This document shows positions 33,497 to 42,198 of a DNA stretch of 64,000 bases, in pieces (position 1 is the stretch's first letter; each line of letters begins with the position of its first letter). Source of the stretch: an uncultured Lachnoclostridium sp. (lineage in GTDB: Bacteria; Bacillota; Clostridia; Lachnospirales; Lachnospiraceae); assembly GCA_905212635.1 (NCBI GenBank), contig CAJMFH010000013.1, forward strand, positions 1 to 64,000. The letters are read 5' to 3'. Under the pieces are notes generated by a model, which made no database searches, was not told where the DNA came from, and saw only the letters and a program-made list of their open reading frames with translations. A program made the translations under genes and the position numbers.

Positions 33497-35935
33497 ATGA
33501 ATACACCTTTATCATGGGTAAAAGCATATGTTCCGGAACTGGATTGTACGGAAAAAGAATATATGGATGCAATGACACTTTCCGGTACAAAAGTGGAAGG
33601 TTATGAAAAATTTGACGCAGATTTGGATAAAATAATTGTTGGCCGTATCGAGAAGATCGAAAAACACCCGGATGCGGATAAACTGGTGATCTGTCAGGTG
33701 GCAATCGATGAAACCGGTACGACGACGCAGATCGTTACCGGTGCTTCCAATGTCAAAGAGGGACAGAAAGTTCCTGTTGTACTGGATGGTGGACGTGTAG
33801 CCGGTGGTCACGACGGAAGTAAGACACCGGGCGGAATCAAGATTAAAAAAGGAAAACTTCGTGGCGTAGAATCCAATGGAATGATGTGTTCCATCGAAGA
33901 GCTTGGTTCTTCCAAAGATTATTATCCGGATGCGCCGGACAACGGAATTTACATTTTGAGCGACAACGAAGAGTATAAAGATGCGCCGGTTGGAAGCGAT
34001 GCCATTGCACTTTTGGGACTTCGCGATGCCAACTTCGAATACGAAGTGACATCAAACCGTGTGGACTGCTTTGGTGTACTCGGTATCGCCAGAGAGGCGG
34101 CTGCGACATTTGGCAAGCCATTCTGCCCGCCGGTTGTGACAGAAACCGGAAATGACGAAAATGTAAATGATTACATTTCTGTAGAGATTGAAAATAAAGA
34201 CCTTTGCTCCCGCTACGTGGCTCGTGTGGTAAAAGACATCAAACTGGCACCATCGCCGGAGTGGATGCAGAGAAGACTGGCTGCATGCGGAATCCGTCCG
34301 ATCAATAATATCGTAGATATTACAAACTATGTGATGGAGGAATATGCACAGCCAATGCATGCATATGATTTAGATACGATCGCAGATCATAAGATCATCG
34401 TTCGAAATGCGAAAAACGGAGAAGTATTTACGACTCTTGATGGACAGGAACGTACCTTGGATGACAGTATGCTGATGATCTGTGACGGCGAAAAAGCAGT
34501 AGGTATCGCCGGTATCATGGGGGGAGAAAATTCCATGATTACAGACAACGTAAAGACGATGCTTTTCGAAGCTGCATGCTTTGATGGAACGAATATCCGT
34601 CTTTCCGGTAAAAAACTGGGTATGCGTACCGATGCGCAGGCAAAATTTGAAAAAGGACTGGATCCAAACAATACGTATGAGGCAATCAACCGTGCCTGCC
34701 AGCTGATCGAAGAACTTGGTGCAGGAACCGTTGTAGGCGGTGCTGTTGATGTTTATCCGAAGGTAAAAGAACCGGAAGATGTAGCATATGATGTTGACCG
34801 GATCAACCGTCTTTTGGGAACCAACATCAGTGAAGACCAGATGGTAACGTATTTTGAAACAATCGATCTTCCGGTTGACCGTGAGAAAAAACTGGTACAT
34901 GTGCCGACTTGGAGACAGGATATCCATTGTCTGGCAGATCTGGCAGAAGAAGTAGCAAGATTTTATGGTTATGATAAGATTCCTGCGACACTGCCAAGTG
35001 GCGAGGCGACTGCCGGCAGACTTTCCGAACAGATGGAAATTGAAAATATTGCAAGAAATGTGATTGAACAGGCAGGATTTTCCGAGGGAATGACATATTC
35101 TTTCGAAAGTCCGAAAGTATTTGATAAATTGCTGGTTCCGGAAGGAAGCAAGGCAAGAGAAGCCATTGTAATTTCTAATCCACTTGGAGAAGATTACAGT
35201 ATCATGCGTACCCTGTCCTTAAACGGAATGCTGACATCACTGGCAACAAACTACAATCACCGCAACAAAGATGTGCGTCTGTATGAACTTGCCAATGTCT
35301 ATCTTCCGAAAGCACTTCCGCTTACGGAACTGCCGGATGAGAGAATGCAGCTGACATTGGGAATGTATGGAAAAGGCGATTTCTTTGATCTCAAAGGTGT
35401 TGTCGAGGCCGTACTTGATAAATTGGGAATCCGCAAGCTGATCACTTACACACCGGAGGATGACAGACCTTATCTTCATCCGGGACGTAAAGCAGATATC
35501 ATGGTAGATGGACAGACTATTGGTTTCCTTGGTGAGATTTATCCGGAAGTGGCAGAAAATTACAATATTGGAACGAAAGTTTATGTGGCTGTGCTGGATG
35601 TGGAAACATTGACGGAATTGTCAAACTTTGACATTAAGTACAAAGGTGTAGCGAAGTTCCCGGCTGTCACACGAGACATTTCTCTTGTTATGAAAAAGAA
35701 CGTTCTCGCCGGACAGGTAGAAGAAATTATCCGCAAAAATGCCGGAAAGACATTGGAAAGCGTGAAACTGTTCGATGTGTACGAAGGCGAGCAGCTTTCC
35801 GCCGATGAAAAATCATTGGCATACTCGATCCGTTTTCGTGCCGCAGACCGTACCTTGGAAGACAAAGATGTTACTACGGTAATGGATAAGATCTTGAAGA
35901 AATTAGAAGCAATTGATGTAAAAATCAGACAGTAA
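33497..35935 (+). CDS. pheT: Phenylalanine-tRNA ligase beta subunit
   Basis: The 812-residue beta subunit has an EMAP-type tRNA-binding domain (about 40-150), B3/B4 editing domain, B5 domain, a class II-like core and a C-terminal anticodon-binding FDX-ACB domain (about 715-812; KFPAVTRDISLVM). It edits Tyr-tRNA-Phe and positions tRNA. GAGGGAAAAACA precedes the ATG. The stop overlaps by one base an ATG of the next frame, but the VanZ-like gene more likely starts 48 bases later. Confidence 0.97.
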   Translation: MNTPLSWVKAYVPELDCTEKEYMDAMTLSGTKVEGYEKFDADLDKIIVGRIEKIEKHPDADKLVICQVAIDETGTTTQIVTGASNVKEGQKVPVVLDGGRVAGGHDGSKTPGGIKIKKGKLRGVESNGMMCSIEELGSSKDYYPDAPDNGIYILSDNEEYKDAPVGSDAIALLGLRDANFEYEVTSNRVDCFGVLGIAREAAATFGKPFCPPVVTETGNDENVNDYISVEIENKDLCSRYVARVVKDIKLAPSPEWMQRRLAACGIRPINNIVDITNYVMEEYAQPMHAYDLDTIADHKIIVRNAKNGEVFTTLDGQERTLDDSMLMICDGEKAVGIAGIMGGENSMITDNVKTMLFEAACFDGTNIRLSGKKLGMRTDAQAKFEKGLDPNNTYEAINRACQLIEELGAGTVVGGAVDVYPKVKEPEDVAYDVDRINRLLGTNISEDQMVTYFETIDLPVDREKKLVHVPTWRQDIHCLADLAEEVARFYGYDKIPATLPSGEATAGRLSEQMEIENIARNVIEQAGFSEGMTYSFESPKVFDKLLVPEGSKAREAIVISNPLGEDYSIMRTLSLNGMLTSLATNYNHRNKDVRLYELANVYLPKALPLTELPDERMQLTLGMYGKGDFFDLKGVVEAVLDKLGIRKLITYTPEDDRPYLHPGRKADIMVDGQTIGFLGEIYPEVAENYNIGTKVYVAVLDVETLTELSNFDIKYKGVAKFPAVTRDISLVMKKNVLAGQVEEIIRKNAGKTLESVKLFDVYEGEQLSADEKSLAYSIRFRAADRTLEDKDVTTVMDKILKKLEAIDVKIRQ

Positions 35936-35982
35936 TGTCATCTGACGATACGGGCAGAACTGTCTTGCAGGGAGGTATCGTC

Positions 35983-36444
35983 GTGAGAAGATTACTGGAC
36001 AATATATTGTCACTGGCATTTGCCGGTTATATGATATTATTGATATATTTTCTATTCTTTAGTGAAGAATATGGACGGACCGTTCATTATACAGAATATC
36101 AATACAATTTAAAACTATTCCATGAGATTTCCCGGTATATTAAGTACCGGGAGGTCGTTGGAATGGAATATTTTCTGATTAATATTGTCGGAAATGTTGT
36201 CGTATTTATGCCGTTTGGATTTTTTGTTCCCAGTCTGAAAAAATGGTCCTTTGTGCGTGTGGTACTTACCGGATTTTTGTTTAGTCTGGCAGTGGAGACC
36301 GTTCAACTTGTGACGAAGGTGGGAACGTTTGATGTGGATGATCTGTTTTTAAATACGATCGGAGTGACATTAGGCTGTATCATGTTCTATTTTTGCAGGA
36401 AAATATTCCGCACAGTGAGAAAAAAGAAAGGCAGAGAAAGATGA
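35983..36444 (+). CDS. VanZ-like membrane protein
   Basis: The 153-residue product has about four membrane segments and the VanZ-family pattern: an early hydrophobic helix, INIVGNVVVFMPFGFFVPSL, then FSLAVETVQLVTKVGTFDVDDLFLNTIGVTLG. VanZ confers low-level teicoplanin resistance in enterococci; most chromosomal homologues are uncharacterised. The GTG at 35983 has GGGAGG eight bases upstream and is preferred to the ATG at 35935, which lacks a site and overlaps the pheT stop. Confidence 0.85.
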   Translation: MRRLLDNILSLAFAGYMILLIYFLFFSEEYGRTVHYTEYQYNLKLFHEISRYIKYREVVGMEYFLINIVGNVVVFMPFGFFVPSLKKWSFVRVVLTGFLFSLAVETVQLVTKVGTFDVDDLFLNTIGVTLGCIMFYFCRKIFRTVRKKKGRER

Positions 36445-36770
36445 AAATTCGGATTGGAAAGCGAAGAAAAATACAGTTTACAGATAAAAAACATCCCAAA
36501 AGAGGAATTGTATCTTCTGTGATCGCAGCAGCCTCTTTTATTATGATGTGTGCTCTTTTTATCGGCTCAAGCCATGTAAAAGGACAGGCAGGGATTTCGT
36601 ATGGATATCTTGGATTTTTGAATATGATCGTTTCCATTATTGGGTTTGTACTGGCATTTCGCTGCTTCAAAGAGGAAGAAATTTACAAGACAACACCGAC
36701 ATTTGGTGTCGTAATCAATGGTTTTGTTTTGGTTAGTTATGTGGTTTTGTACATTCTGGGAGTTCTCTGA
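36441..36770 (+). CDS. Small membrane protein (DUF6142-like)
   Basis: The 109-residue protein has a basic, soluble N-terminus (KIRIGKRRKIQF) and three hydrophobic segments (about 32-50, 60-76, 88-108). The family is probably DUF6142, a Lachnospiraceae group of unknown function; that name is from memory and tentative. Its ATG overlaps the VanZ-like stop by four bases, so the two are translationally coupled. The 3' end overlaps the convergent AP2-domain gene by 38 bases. Confidence 0.65.
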   Translation: MKIRIGKRRKIQFTDKKHPKRGIVSSVIAAASFIMMCALFIGSSHVKGQAGISYGYLGFLNMIVSIIGFVLAFRCFKEEEIYKTTPTFGVVINGFVLVSYVVLYILGVL

Positions 36771-37536
36771 TTGTTTTTGAGATGCTCAATGTTTTAAACA
36801 TATTTTTGTATTCATCTCCATACAGAGTTTCCAGATAATTGACCGGATAATTTCTTTCATATCCTTTTTTTAACAAGGCAGAAGCGGCTTTATTGTAAGC
36901 AACCGCGGCTTCAATCTCGGTCGGATAACGTCCGACGATAAATTCTCCATTGACATGGATCCGTGTTTCATAGACCATTTTCCCTTTAAAACATTTATAA
37001 AATACACCGTGGTAACGGTTGATGATCTCGATATTTTCATAGCGGAAATCGCGGGTATTTCCATTGACAAAATGAAAGTCACGCCCGGCTACGGCATAAT
37101 TTTTGATACCATAGCGGCTGAAAATATTGACCTGCATCCCATAATCACTCACAAAAAGGTGCCCACCGCGTCTCATGATTGAGTGCGTGGAATAATAAAA
37201 CAGATCGTCAATATCAAAAATATAGTAATCATTTGGCGAAAAATAATAGTAAAAATAATTGTCTTTCAGATAAATCGGGGTTTTTATATACATTCTATTG
37301 TCGCGGAAATTCAGCAGACACACCCATTTGGCAAAAGAAAGGATACAATTTTCATCAAAACGTTCCAATGTGAGGACGTGCGTACGCACAAGCTTTTCCG
37401 CTTCCAGATAGGCACTCGCAGCCAGATCTTCACTGGAAAAACTTCCTAAACTAATATGTTTATTTTGAAACGTGATGGAACTGCGGTAATACAATGTTCC
37501 ATCTTTTTTTGTGGCTGTGTAAACTCCTTTTTTCAT
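36733..37536 (-). CDS. AP2/ERF-like DNA-binding protein with two AP2 domains
   Basis: The 267-residue protein has an AP2-like domain at the N-terminus (GVYTATKKDGTLYYRSSITF, then HISLGSFSSEDLAASAYLEAEKLV). A second lies near residues 180-245 (YHGVFYKCFKGKMVYETRIHV and GRYPTEIEAAVAYNKAASAL). Between them is an HNH-endonuclease-like stretch (HFVNGNTRDFRYENIEIINR), but with no clear HNH catalytic triad. Such proteins derive from homing endonucleases. The start at 37536 follows AGGAGGT. It may have become a chromosomal DNA-binding protein; its target is unknown. Confidence 0.75.
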   Translation of the reverse strand: MKKGVYTATKKDGTLYYRSSITFQNKHISLGSFSSEDLAASAYLEAEKLVRTHVLTLERFDENCILSFAKWVCLLNFRDNRMYIKTPIYLKDNYFYYYFSPNDYYIFDIDDLFYYSTHSIMRRGGHLFVSDYGMQVNIFSRYGIKNYAVAGRDFHFVNGNTRDFRYENIEIINRYHGVFYKCFKGKMVYETRIHVNGEFIVGRYPTEIEAAVAYNKAASALLKKGYERNYPVNYLETLYGDEYKNMFKTLSISKTIRELPECTKPHN

Positions 37537-37563
37537 GCGGACCTCCTGCTTTGTTCTGATATT

Positions 37564-37592
37564 AGTATAAAGCAAAAATGGCATTTTGGCAA
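37564..37592 (-). promoter_or_regulatory. Promoter of the AP2-domain gene
   Basis: On the minus strand TTGCCA (37587-37592) and TATACT (37564-37569) are 17 bases apart. It lies back to back with the greA promoter. Confidence 0.65.
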
Positions 37593-37608
37593 ATAATTGA
37601 TTTGCAAG

Positions 37609-37638
37609 TTGACAAAGTTTTAAATCAGGACTTATAAT
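37609..37638 (+). promoter_or_regulatory. Promoter of greA
   Basis: TTGACA (37609-37614) and TATAAT (37633-37638) are 18 bases apart, about 44 bases before the greA start. Confidence 0.75.
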
Positions 37639-37681
37639 TACAAGAAATGAGAGAAGAAATTTGAACATGGAGGGAAAGAAA

Positions 37682-38182
37682 ATGTATGATAGACTGACAA
37701 AAAAAGATATTGAAAAGATGGAACAGGAGATTGAACACCGCAAACTGGTCGTGCGCAAAGAGGCACTGGAAGATGTAAAAGAAGCCAGAGCACATGGGGA
37801 TCTCAGCGAAAATTTTGAATACAAAGCGGCAAAGAAATTTAAAAATGAAAATGAAAGCCGAATCCGTTATCTGGAGAAGATGATTAAGACAGCGCAGATC
37901 GTGGAGGATGAAGCTTCCTCAGAGGAAGTAGGATTAAATGACCGCGTTCGTGTTTACATGGAAGACGAAGACTGTGAAGAAGAATATAAGATTGTTACAA
38001 CGATTCGAAGCAATGCGCTGAAAAATATGATCAGTATCGAATCACCACTTGGAAAAGCGCTTCTTGGACATAAAAAGGACGACCGCGTCTTTGTACAGGT
38101 CAAAGAGAAAGTGGGATATTATGTAAAGATTCTGGAGATTATGAAAAGTGACGATGAGTCGGAGGCGATAAATAAGTTTTAG
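37682..38182 (+). CDS. greA: Transcription elongation factor GreA
   Basis: The 166-residue protein rescues backtracked RNA polymerase by inducing transcript cleavage. The N-terminal coiled coil carries the tip acidic motif EARAHGDLSENFEYKAAK, and a C-terminal FKBP-like domain ends around residue 160 (SPLGKALLGHKKDDRVFVQV). The ATG at 37682 has GGAGGG seven bases upstream; the in-frame TTG at 37661 overlaps that site. It might be a paralogue rather than the housekeeping copy. Confidence 0.93.
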   Translation: MYDRLTKKDIEKMEQEIEHRKLVVRKEALEDVKEARAHGDLSENFEYKAAKKFKNENESRIRYLEKMIKTAQIVEDEASSEEVGLNDRVRVYMEDEDCEEEYKIVTTIRSNALKNMISIESPLGKALLGHKKDDRVFVQVKEKVGYYVKILEIMKSDDESEAINKF

Positions 38183-38491
38183 ATGGTGGTAAATCTCCTT
38201 CTTGATGAAAGAAATGAACTTCATAATCGTTCTTTGCATATAAGTGGATTGCTAAAAGTGGACATTGAAAAACTTTTAATGAACGTTGATGAATCGGTTA
38301 GAAATAGAACGATTATACATGTAATTACTTTATATGAAGAATGTAGAGATAATATATTTGGACGTTCTATTGTTGAGGATGTAACAGGTTTGAAATCTTC
38401 ACGAGCATCAGAAATTATAAAGCTGATGTCAGAGAATGGAATAATAGAATCGGTTAAGGGATATGGCAAGGGAAAATACCGATTTAAGTAA
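38183..38491 (+). CDS. Winged-helix fragment in frame with the greA stop
   Basis: The open frame of 102 residues begins with ATG directly after the greA TAG and in the same frame. Its C-terminal half (FGRSIVEDVTGLKSSRASEIIKLM, then GIIESVKGYGKGKYRFK) looks like a winged helix-turn-helix of the kind that ends Fic, AlbA_2 or restriction-like proteins. A ribosome-like GGAGGCG lies about 18 bases upstream, too far for a good site. The sequence is more AT-rich than greA. It is probably the remnant of a larger transferred gene. Confidence 0.45.
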   Translation: MVVNLLLDERNELHNRSLHISGLLKVDIEKLLMNVDESVRNRTIIHVITLYEECRDNIFGRSIVEDVTGLKSSRASEIIKLMSENGIIESVKGYGKGKYRFK

Positions 38492-38605
38492 TAATAGTAT
38501 TCGATTACTTAAACGCCTTTTGATTTCAATGGAAGAGAAAAATGATGAAGCTATTTGCGGAGAGAACATAATGTGATAAAAATAGTTATGAATGAGAGGA
38601 AAAAT

Positions 38606-39193
38606 ATGTCAACAGGAATTATGATTATTGGCCCGTCCGGAAGCGGAAAGACAACGCTGGGAAGAGTAGTTGCTGAAAAATTGGGATATCCATATTTTGA
38701 TGTGGATGATTACATATGGAAACAGGATACAGAAGAACCATATACAGAAATGTATACAAAAAAGGAAAAGATTAGCAGACTAAGTAACGATATTGAACCA
38801 TATGAACATTTTGTGATGTCTGGTTCAATGAGTTCTTTTCATTACGCATTTGATGATAAGTTTGAGATGATGGTCTTTCTTTATGTTGAGCCAGACATTC
38901 GTGTACAACGTGTTCATAATAGGGCAATAGAACGATTTGGCGAAAGAGTACTTGAAGGTGGGGATATGCACCAAAGCCATATGAAATTTCTGGAAGGGAA
39001 TCGAAAATATGAAACGGATGGTTCTCCGAATTTGCGTGAGCAGAAAGAATGGATGAAAAACATGTCGTGTGTAAAACTTGAATTAGATGGTATTCATAGT
39101 CTTGAAAATAATGCAGAGATTATTGTAAAAAACTGGGAAAAGAGAGATAACTTGAGACTTAAGGAATTGAAAATCGGAATTTGTGAGGGGTAA
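38606..39193 (+). CDS. P-loop NTPase / nucleoside-kinase-like protein
   Basis: The 195-residue protein has a clear Walker A (GPSGSGKTT, Lys15), a following YPYFDVDDYIW acidic motif as in shikimate and adenylate kinases, and a lid-like segment with RVQRVHNRAIERFGERV. The substrate is not predicted. ATGAGAGGAAAAAT precedes the ATG at 38606, preferred to earlier starts. It is AT-rich and lies four bases before the EEP nuclease gene, with which it forms a pair. Confidence 0.75.
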   Translation: MSTGIMIIGPSGSGKTTLGRVVAEKLGYPYFDVDDYIWKQDTEEPYTEMYTKKEKISRLSNDIEPYEHFVMSGSMSSFHYAFDDKFEMMVFLYVEPDIRVQRVHNRAIERFGERVLEGGDMHQSHMKFLEGNRKYETDGSPNLREQKEWMKNMSCVKLELDGIHSLENNAEIIVKNWEKRDNLRLKELKIGICEG

Positions 39194-39196
39194 AAA

Positions 39197-39907
39197 ATGC
39201 TATTATTGACACTTAATATGAATATGTTTAATTTTGTTATTGATGACAGTTTTAATGATTACTTTAACTTTATTTCACCTGATATAGCATTTATTCAAGA
39301 GTGTAGATATAACAGGATTAATAAACAATATCATGCAGAATGGGCAGGAAATTATAAAGAACCTATTGATAGCCGAATTCATTTATCAGTAGCAATTAGT
39401 AAAGATGAGAATATTTCAAAGTCTAATATTGATTTGAATGATGATTACACTTGTGTATTTGTTGAATATGAAAAATATAAATTTGCAGGTGTTCATCTCC
39501 CATTAATTGATAAAAAAAGAGAAAACGAGAGGAAGCGTGAAAAGATACTGTCAAAAATTAAGGAAAGTGACTCTAAAATTATTTGCGGTGATTTTAATGC
39601 ATGTTCAAATAATGAAAATCAAGAATATTTAGAAGAGCTTTTAAATGATAATGATTACATTGATTTATGGCAAGAAGGTATAAATCAAGAAAAAGCATAT
39701 TATATAAATTTTTTTGGGGAAAAAATAAAAACAGATAGTAAGAAAAATAAAATTAGAACATTTGTTGGAAATAGACATATTGATTATATATTGGCAAAGA
39801 AAAATTTTTTAAATTTAAAAGAAATCAGAATTGATTTTAGAACTTTAGCTTTTACTGATCATTGTGGTATTATTTTGGATTTTGATATTAATCCAAAAGA
39901 CAAGTAA
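39197..39907 (+). CDS. Endonuclease/exonuclease/phosphatase (EEP) family protein
   Basis: The 236-residue EEP-fold hydrolase shows the expected metal and catalytic residues: LTLNMNMF at the N-terminus, FIQECR (Glu), GVHLP (His), GDFNA (Asp132), RHIDYIL and the final TDHCGI His. It could act on DNA, RNA or a phosphorylated small molecule. Composition is strongly AT-rich with many Asn, Lys and Ile codons, unlike the flanking genes. It starts directly after the P-loop protein (GAGGGG upstream), suggesting joint function and recent transfer. Confidence 0.8.
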   Translation: MLLLTLNMNMFNFVIDDSFNDYFNFISPDIAFIQECRYNRINKQYHAEWAGNYKEPIDSRIHLSVAISKDENISKSNIDLNDDYTCVFVEYEKYKFAGVHLPLIDKKRENERKREKILSKIKESDSKIICGDFNACSNNENQEYLEELLNDNDYIDLWQEGINQEKAYYINFFGEKIKTDSKKNKIRTFVGNRHIDYILAKKNFLNLKEIRIDFRTLAFTDHCGIILDFDINPKDK

Positions 39908-39968
39908 ACAAACAGAAAACTTCCGATTTTGGCAACTAAAAGTTACAAGAAAGAGATGACGTTATGTT

Positions 39969-40583
39969 ATGAACATCAAGGATTTAAAAAGCCACGATTT
40001 GTTAAAAAGAATACTTATAATTATAGTGGGATCAATCATTGCTGCTTATGGAATCACACTGGCATTGTATGCAGGATTTGGTGGCGCAACACTTGCAGTA
40101 TTGTGGCAGGGAATTTCCCAAACATTCCATATAAGTATTGGGATGGCTTCTTTTATTGTTGCCATTGTGATGATTTTATTTGCCGTAATTTATGACAGGA
40201 AACAGATTCATATAGGAACGGTATTATACCAGATTGTGTATAGTTTTTGCGTGGATTTGTTTGCAAATTTACATATCTACAGTAGATATATGTGGATCAA
40301 TTTCTTTATTATGTTAGTAGGTGTCATTCTGTTTGCAGCGGGAACAGGGCTATATGCGTCAACTTCTCTGGGGAGAGGTTCCTATGAGGCAGTTACCTTT
40401 GCATTAGCAGAAAAGAATAATTGGCAGGTTAAGATTGTCCGTATGATATTGGATGTTATTATGGTTGTAACAGGAGTTTTACTTGGTGGAAGTTTTGGCG
40501 TATGCACGATTGTCACCATTATTGTTTCAGGTCCTGTAATACAATTTGTAAATAGTGGGTCAAAGAAGCTGTTTAAGATGTAA
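39969..40583 (+). CDS. YczE/YitT-like membrane protein
   Basis: The 204-residue protein has five or six membrane helices. Features include GSIIAAYGITLALYAGFGGAT near the start, and GTGLYASTSLGRGSYEAVTFALAEK and GVLLGGSFGVCTIVTI later, resembling the YczE/YyaS and YitT families of unknown function. The ribosome site is weak (AAGAAAGAG). It lies just before the MerR-type promoter of the MATE operon. Its composition is less AT-rich than that of the preceding nuclease. Confidence 0.7.
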   Translation: MNIKDLKSHDLLKRILIIIVGSIIAAYGITLALYAGFGGATLAVLWQGISQTFHISIGMASFIVAIVMILFAVIYDRKQIHIGTVLYQIVYSFCVDLFANLHIYSRYMWINFFIMLVGVILFAAGTGLYASTSLGRGSYEAVTFALAEKNNWQVKIVRMILDVIMVVTGVLLGGSFGVCTIVTIIVSGPVIQFVNSGSKKLFKM

Positions 40584-40590
40584 TTTGTTA

Positions 40591-40621
40591 TTGACTCTAT
40601 AACCGTTGTAGAGTTTATAAT
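40591..40621 (+). promoter_or_regulatory. MerR-type promoter with 19-bp spacer and operator dyad
   Basis: TTGACT (40591-40596) and TATAAT (40616-40621) are separated by 19 bases, the overlong spacing typical of MerR-activated promoters. The spacer is filled by the dyad ACTCTATAAC-C-GTTGTAGAGT (40594-40614), with one mismatch. The expected start site is near 40628. The MerR gene at 42199 lies in the same transcription unit, suggesting autoregulation and drug-induced expression of the MATE exporter. Confidence 0.82.
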
Positions 40622-40631
40622 AGGATTATAT

Positions 40632-40824
40632 GTAACTATTCAGGCTCCCCTTCCACACATTCGCATTTCGAACACTTCGTGTTCTTTTCTCGTCTTTGGC
40701 AAGGCTAAAAATGCTCATATGGGGAGGGGGAGCCCTATTAGGATCTAAATGTATGGAAATCAAAGTCTCTTACGTGCAAGCACGGCGATTTATTGATTTC
40801 CATACATTGATTCTGAATAGTTAC
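40632..40824 (+). mobile_element. 193-bp non-autonomous element (MITE-like), copy 2
   Basis: Termini are GTAACTATTCAGG and CTGAATAGTTAC. The flanks are a perfect 8-bp direct repeat, GATTATAT, at 40624-40631 and 40825-40832. The internal layout is the same as copy 1 in the opposite orientation: a GAACACTTCGTGTTC hairpin, CTCCCC/GGGGAG arms, and a 16-bp perfect stem (AATGTATGGAAATCAA and complement) that encloses CTTACGTGCAAGCACG. It sits between the MerR-type promoter and the MATE start, so it lies in the transcribed leader. Confidence 0.93.
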
Positions 40825-40853
40825 GATTATATTAAAAAAGCGAGGAATTTACC

Positions 40854-42194
40854 ATGGAAAAAAATCTTACAACGGGCAGTGTATTTAAAAACTTAATTTT
40901 GTTTTCTTTGCCGTATCTGCTTTCCTATTTTTTGCAGACGCTGTATGGAATGGCAGATTTGTTTATTATAGGACAATATGACGGGGTGGCAAGTACTACC
41001 GCTGTATCAATCGGTTCACAGATGATGCATATGATAACGGTTATCATTGTAGGGCTTGCCATGGGTACAACGGTCAGTATTGCGCAGGCAATCGGAGCAA
41101 ACGACAAAAAGCGGGCATCAAAAGCGGTTGGAAATACAGTTGTTCTGTTTATGGGAGTGGTGGTTGTTGCGATGGTATTGCTGCTTATGCTAGTTCATCC
41201 GATTGTGTCCGCAATGTCTACTCCTTCGGAGGCTGTAAACGGAACAGTTACCTACCTGACGATTTGTTTTCTTGGAATTCCGTTTATTACGGCATATAAT
41301 ATTATCAGCTCTATTTTCAGAGGCATGGGAGACAGCAAGAGTCCGATGTATTTTATTGCGGTGGCATGTGCTGCCAATATTGTATTGGACTATCTTTTTA
41401 TGGGATTTTTTAAACTTGGTCCGGCGGGGGCTGCACTGGGAACAACCATTTCCCAGGCAGTCAGTGTACTGGTATCTTTGATTGTTATTATAAAAAGAAA
41501 GAGCATTGTTCTTAGTAAGACGGATTTCAAACCTCATCGACCGGTGATGGGAAAAATATTATCGATTGGCATTCCGATCGCTGTGCAGGACGGACTGATT
41601 CAGGTTGCATTTATTGTCATAACGATCATTGCAAATCAGCGGGGATTAAATGATGCTGCCGCCGTTGGAATTGTAGAGAAAATTATAAGTTTTCTGTTTT
41701 TGGTTCCGTCCTCCATGTTATCTGCCGTTTCCGCTCTTGGGGCACAGAATATCGGAGCAGGGAAACAGAGACGTGCAATGGAAACTCTGCGGTACGCTGT
41801 TTTTATTACGGTTGGATTTGGGATATTGGTGACAGTTTTAATTCAATTTACTGTTGCCCCGATTGTATCTTTATTTACAGATGGAACAGATGTGATACGG
41901 CTTGGCAGCCAGTATTTGAGAGGGTATATTTTTGACTGCATTTTTGCAGGGATTCATTTTAGTTTCAGCGGTTATTTCTGTGCCTGCGGAAAGTCTGTGC
42001 TGTCATTTTTACACAATATCCTGTCAATTACACTGGTCCGAATTCCCGGAGTATATCTGACATCAAAGATGTTCCAGACAACCTTGTTTCCGATGGGACT
42101 GGCGACAGCCGCCGGTTCGATGATGTCTGTGGTGATCTGTGTGATTGCATTTTATGTGATATATCATAAGCAGCAGGAAATGAAAGGGGTTTAA
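40854..42194 (+). CDS. MATE-family efflux transporter
   Basis: The 446-residue protein has 12 predicted membrane helices arranged as two similar halves. Family-like segments include PYLLSYFLQTLYGMADLFIIG in helix 1 and GAALGTTISQAVSV and MLSAVSALGAQNIGAGKQRRAMETL. MATE proteins export drugs or metabolites with H+ or Na+. GCGAGGAA precedes the ATG. The MerR regulator follows after four bases, and the MerR-type promoter lies upstream of the inserted element, so this is an inducible efflux operon. Confidence 0.93.
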   Translation: MEKNLTTGSVFKNLILFSLPYLLSYFLQTLYGMADLFIIGQYDGVASTTAVSIGSQMMHMITVIIVGLAMGTTVSIAQAIGANDKKRASKAVGNTVVLFMGVVVVAMVLLLMLVHPIVSAMSTPSEAVNGTVTYLTICFLGIPFITAYNIISSIFRGMGDSKSPMYFIAVACAANIVLDYLFMGFFKLGPAGAALGTTISQAVSVLVSLIVIIKRKSIVLSKTDFKPHRPVMGKILSIGIPIAVQDGLIQVAFIVITIIANQRGLNDAAAVGIVEKIISFLFLVPSSMLSAVSALGAQNIGAGKQRRAMETLRYAVFITVGFGILVTVLIQFTVAPIVSLFTDGTDVIRLGSQYLRGYIFDCIFAGIHFSFSGYFCACGKSVLSFLHNILSITLVRIPGVYLTSKMFQTTLFPMGLATAAGSMMSVVICVIAFYVIYHKQQEMKGV

Positions 42195-42198
42195 TAAT

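Noticed and set aside
40696..40896. Open frame crossing the mobile element into the MATE gene
   Set aside because: It lies in the non-coding hairpin element and overlaps the MATE start in another frame; the other element copies do not preserve it.
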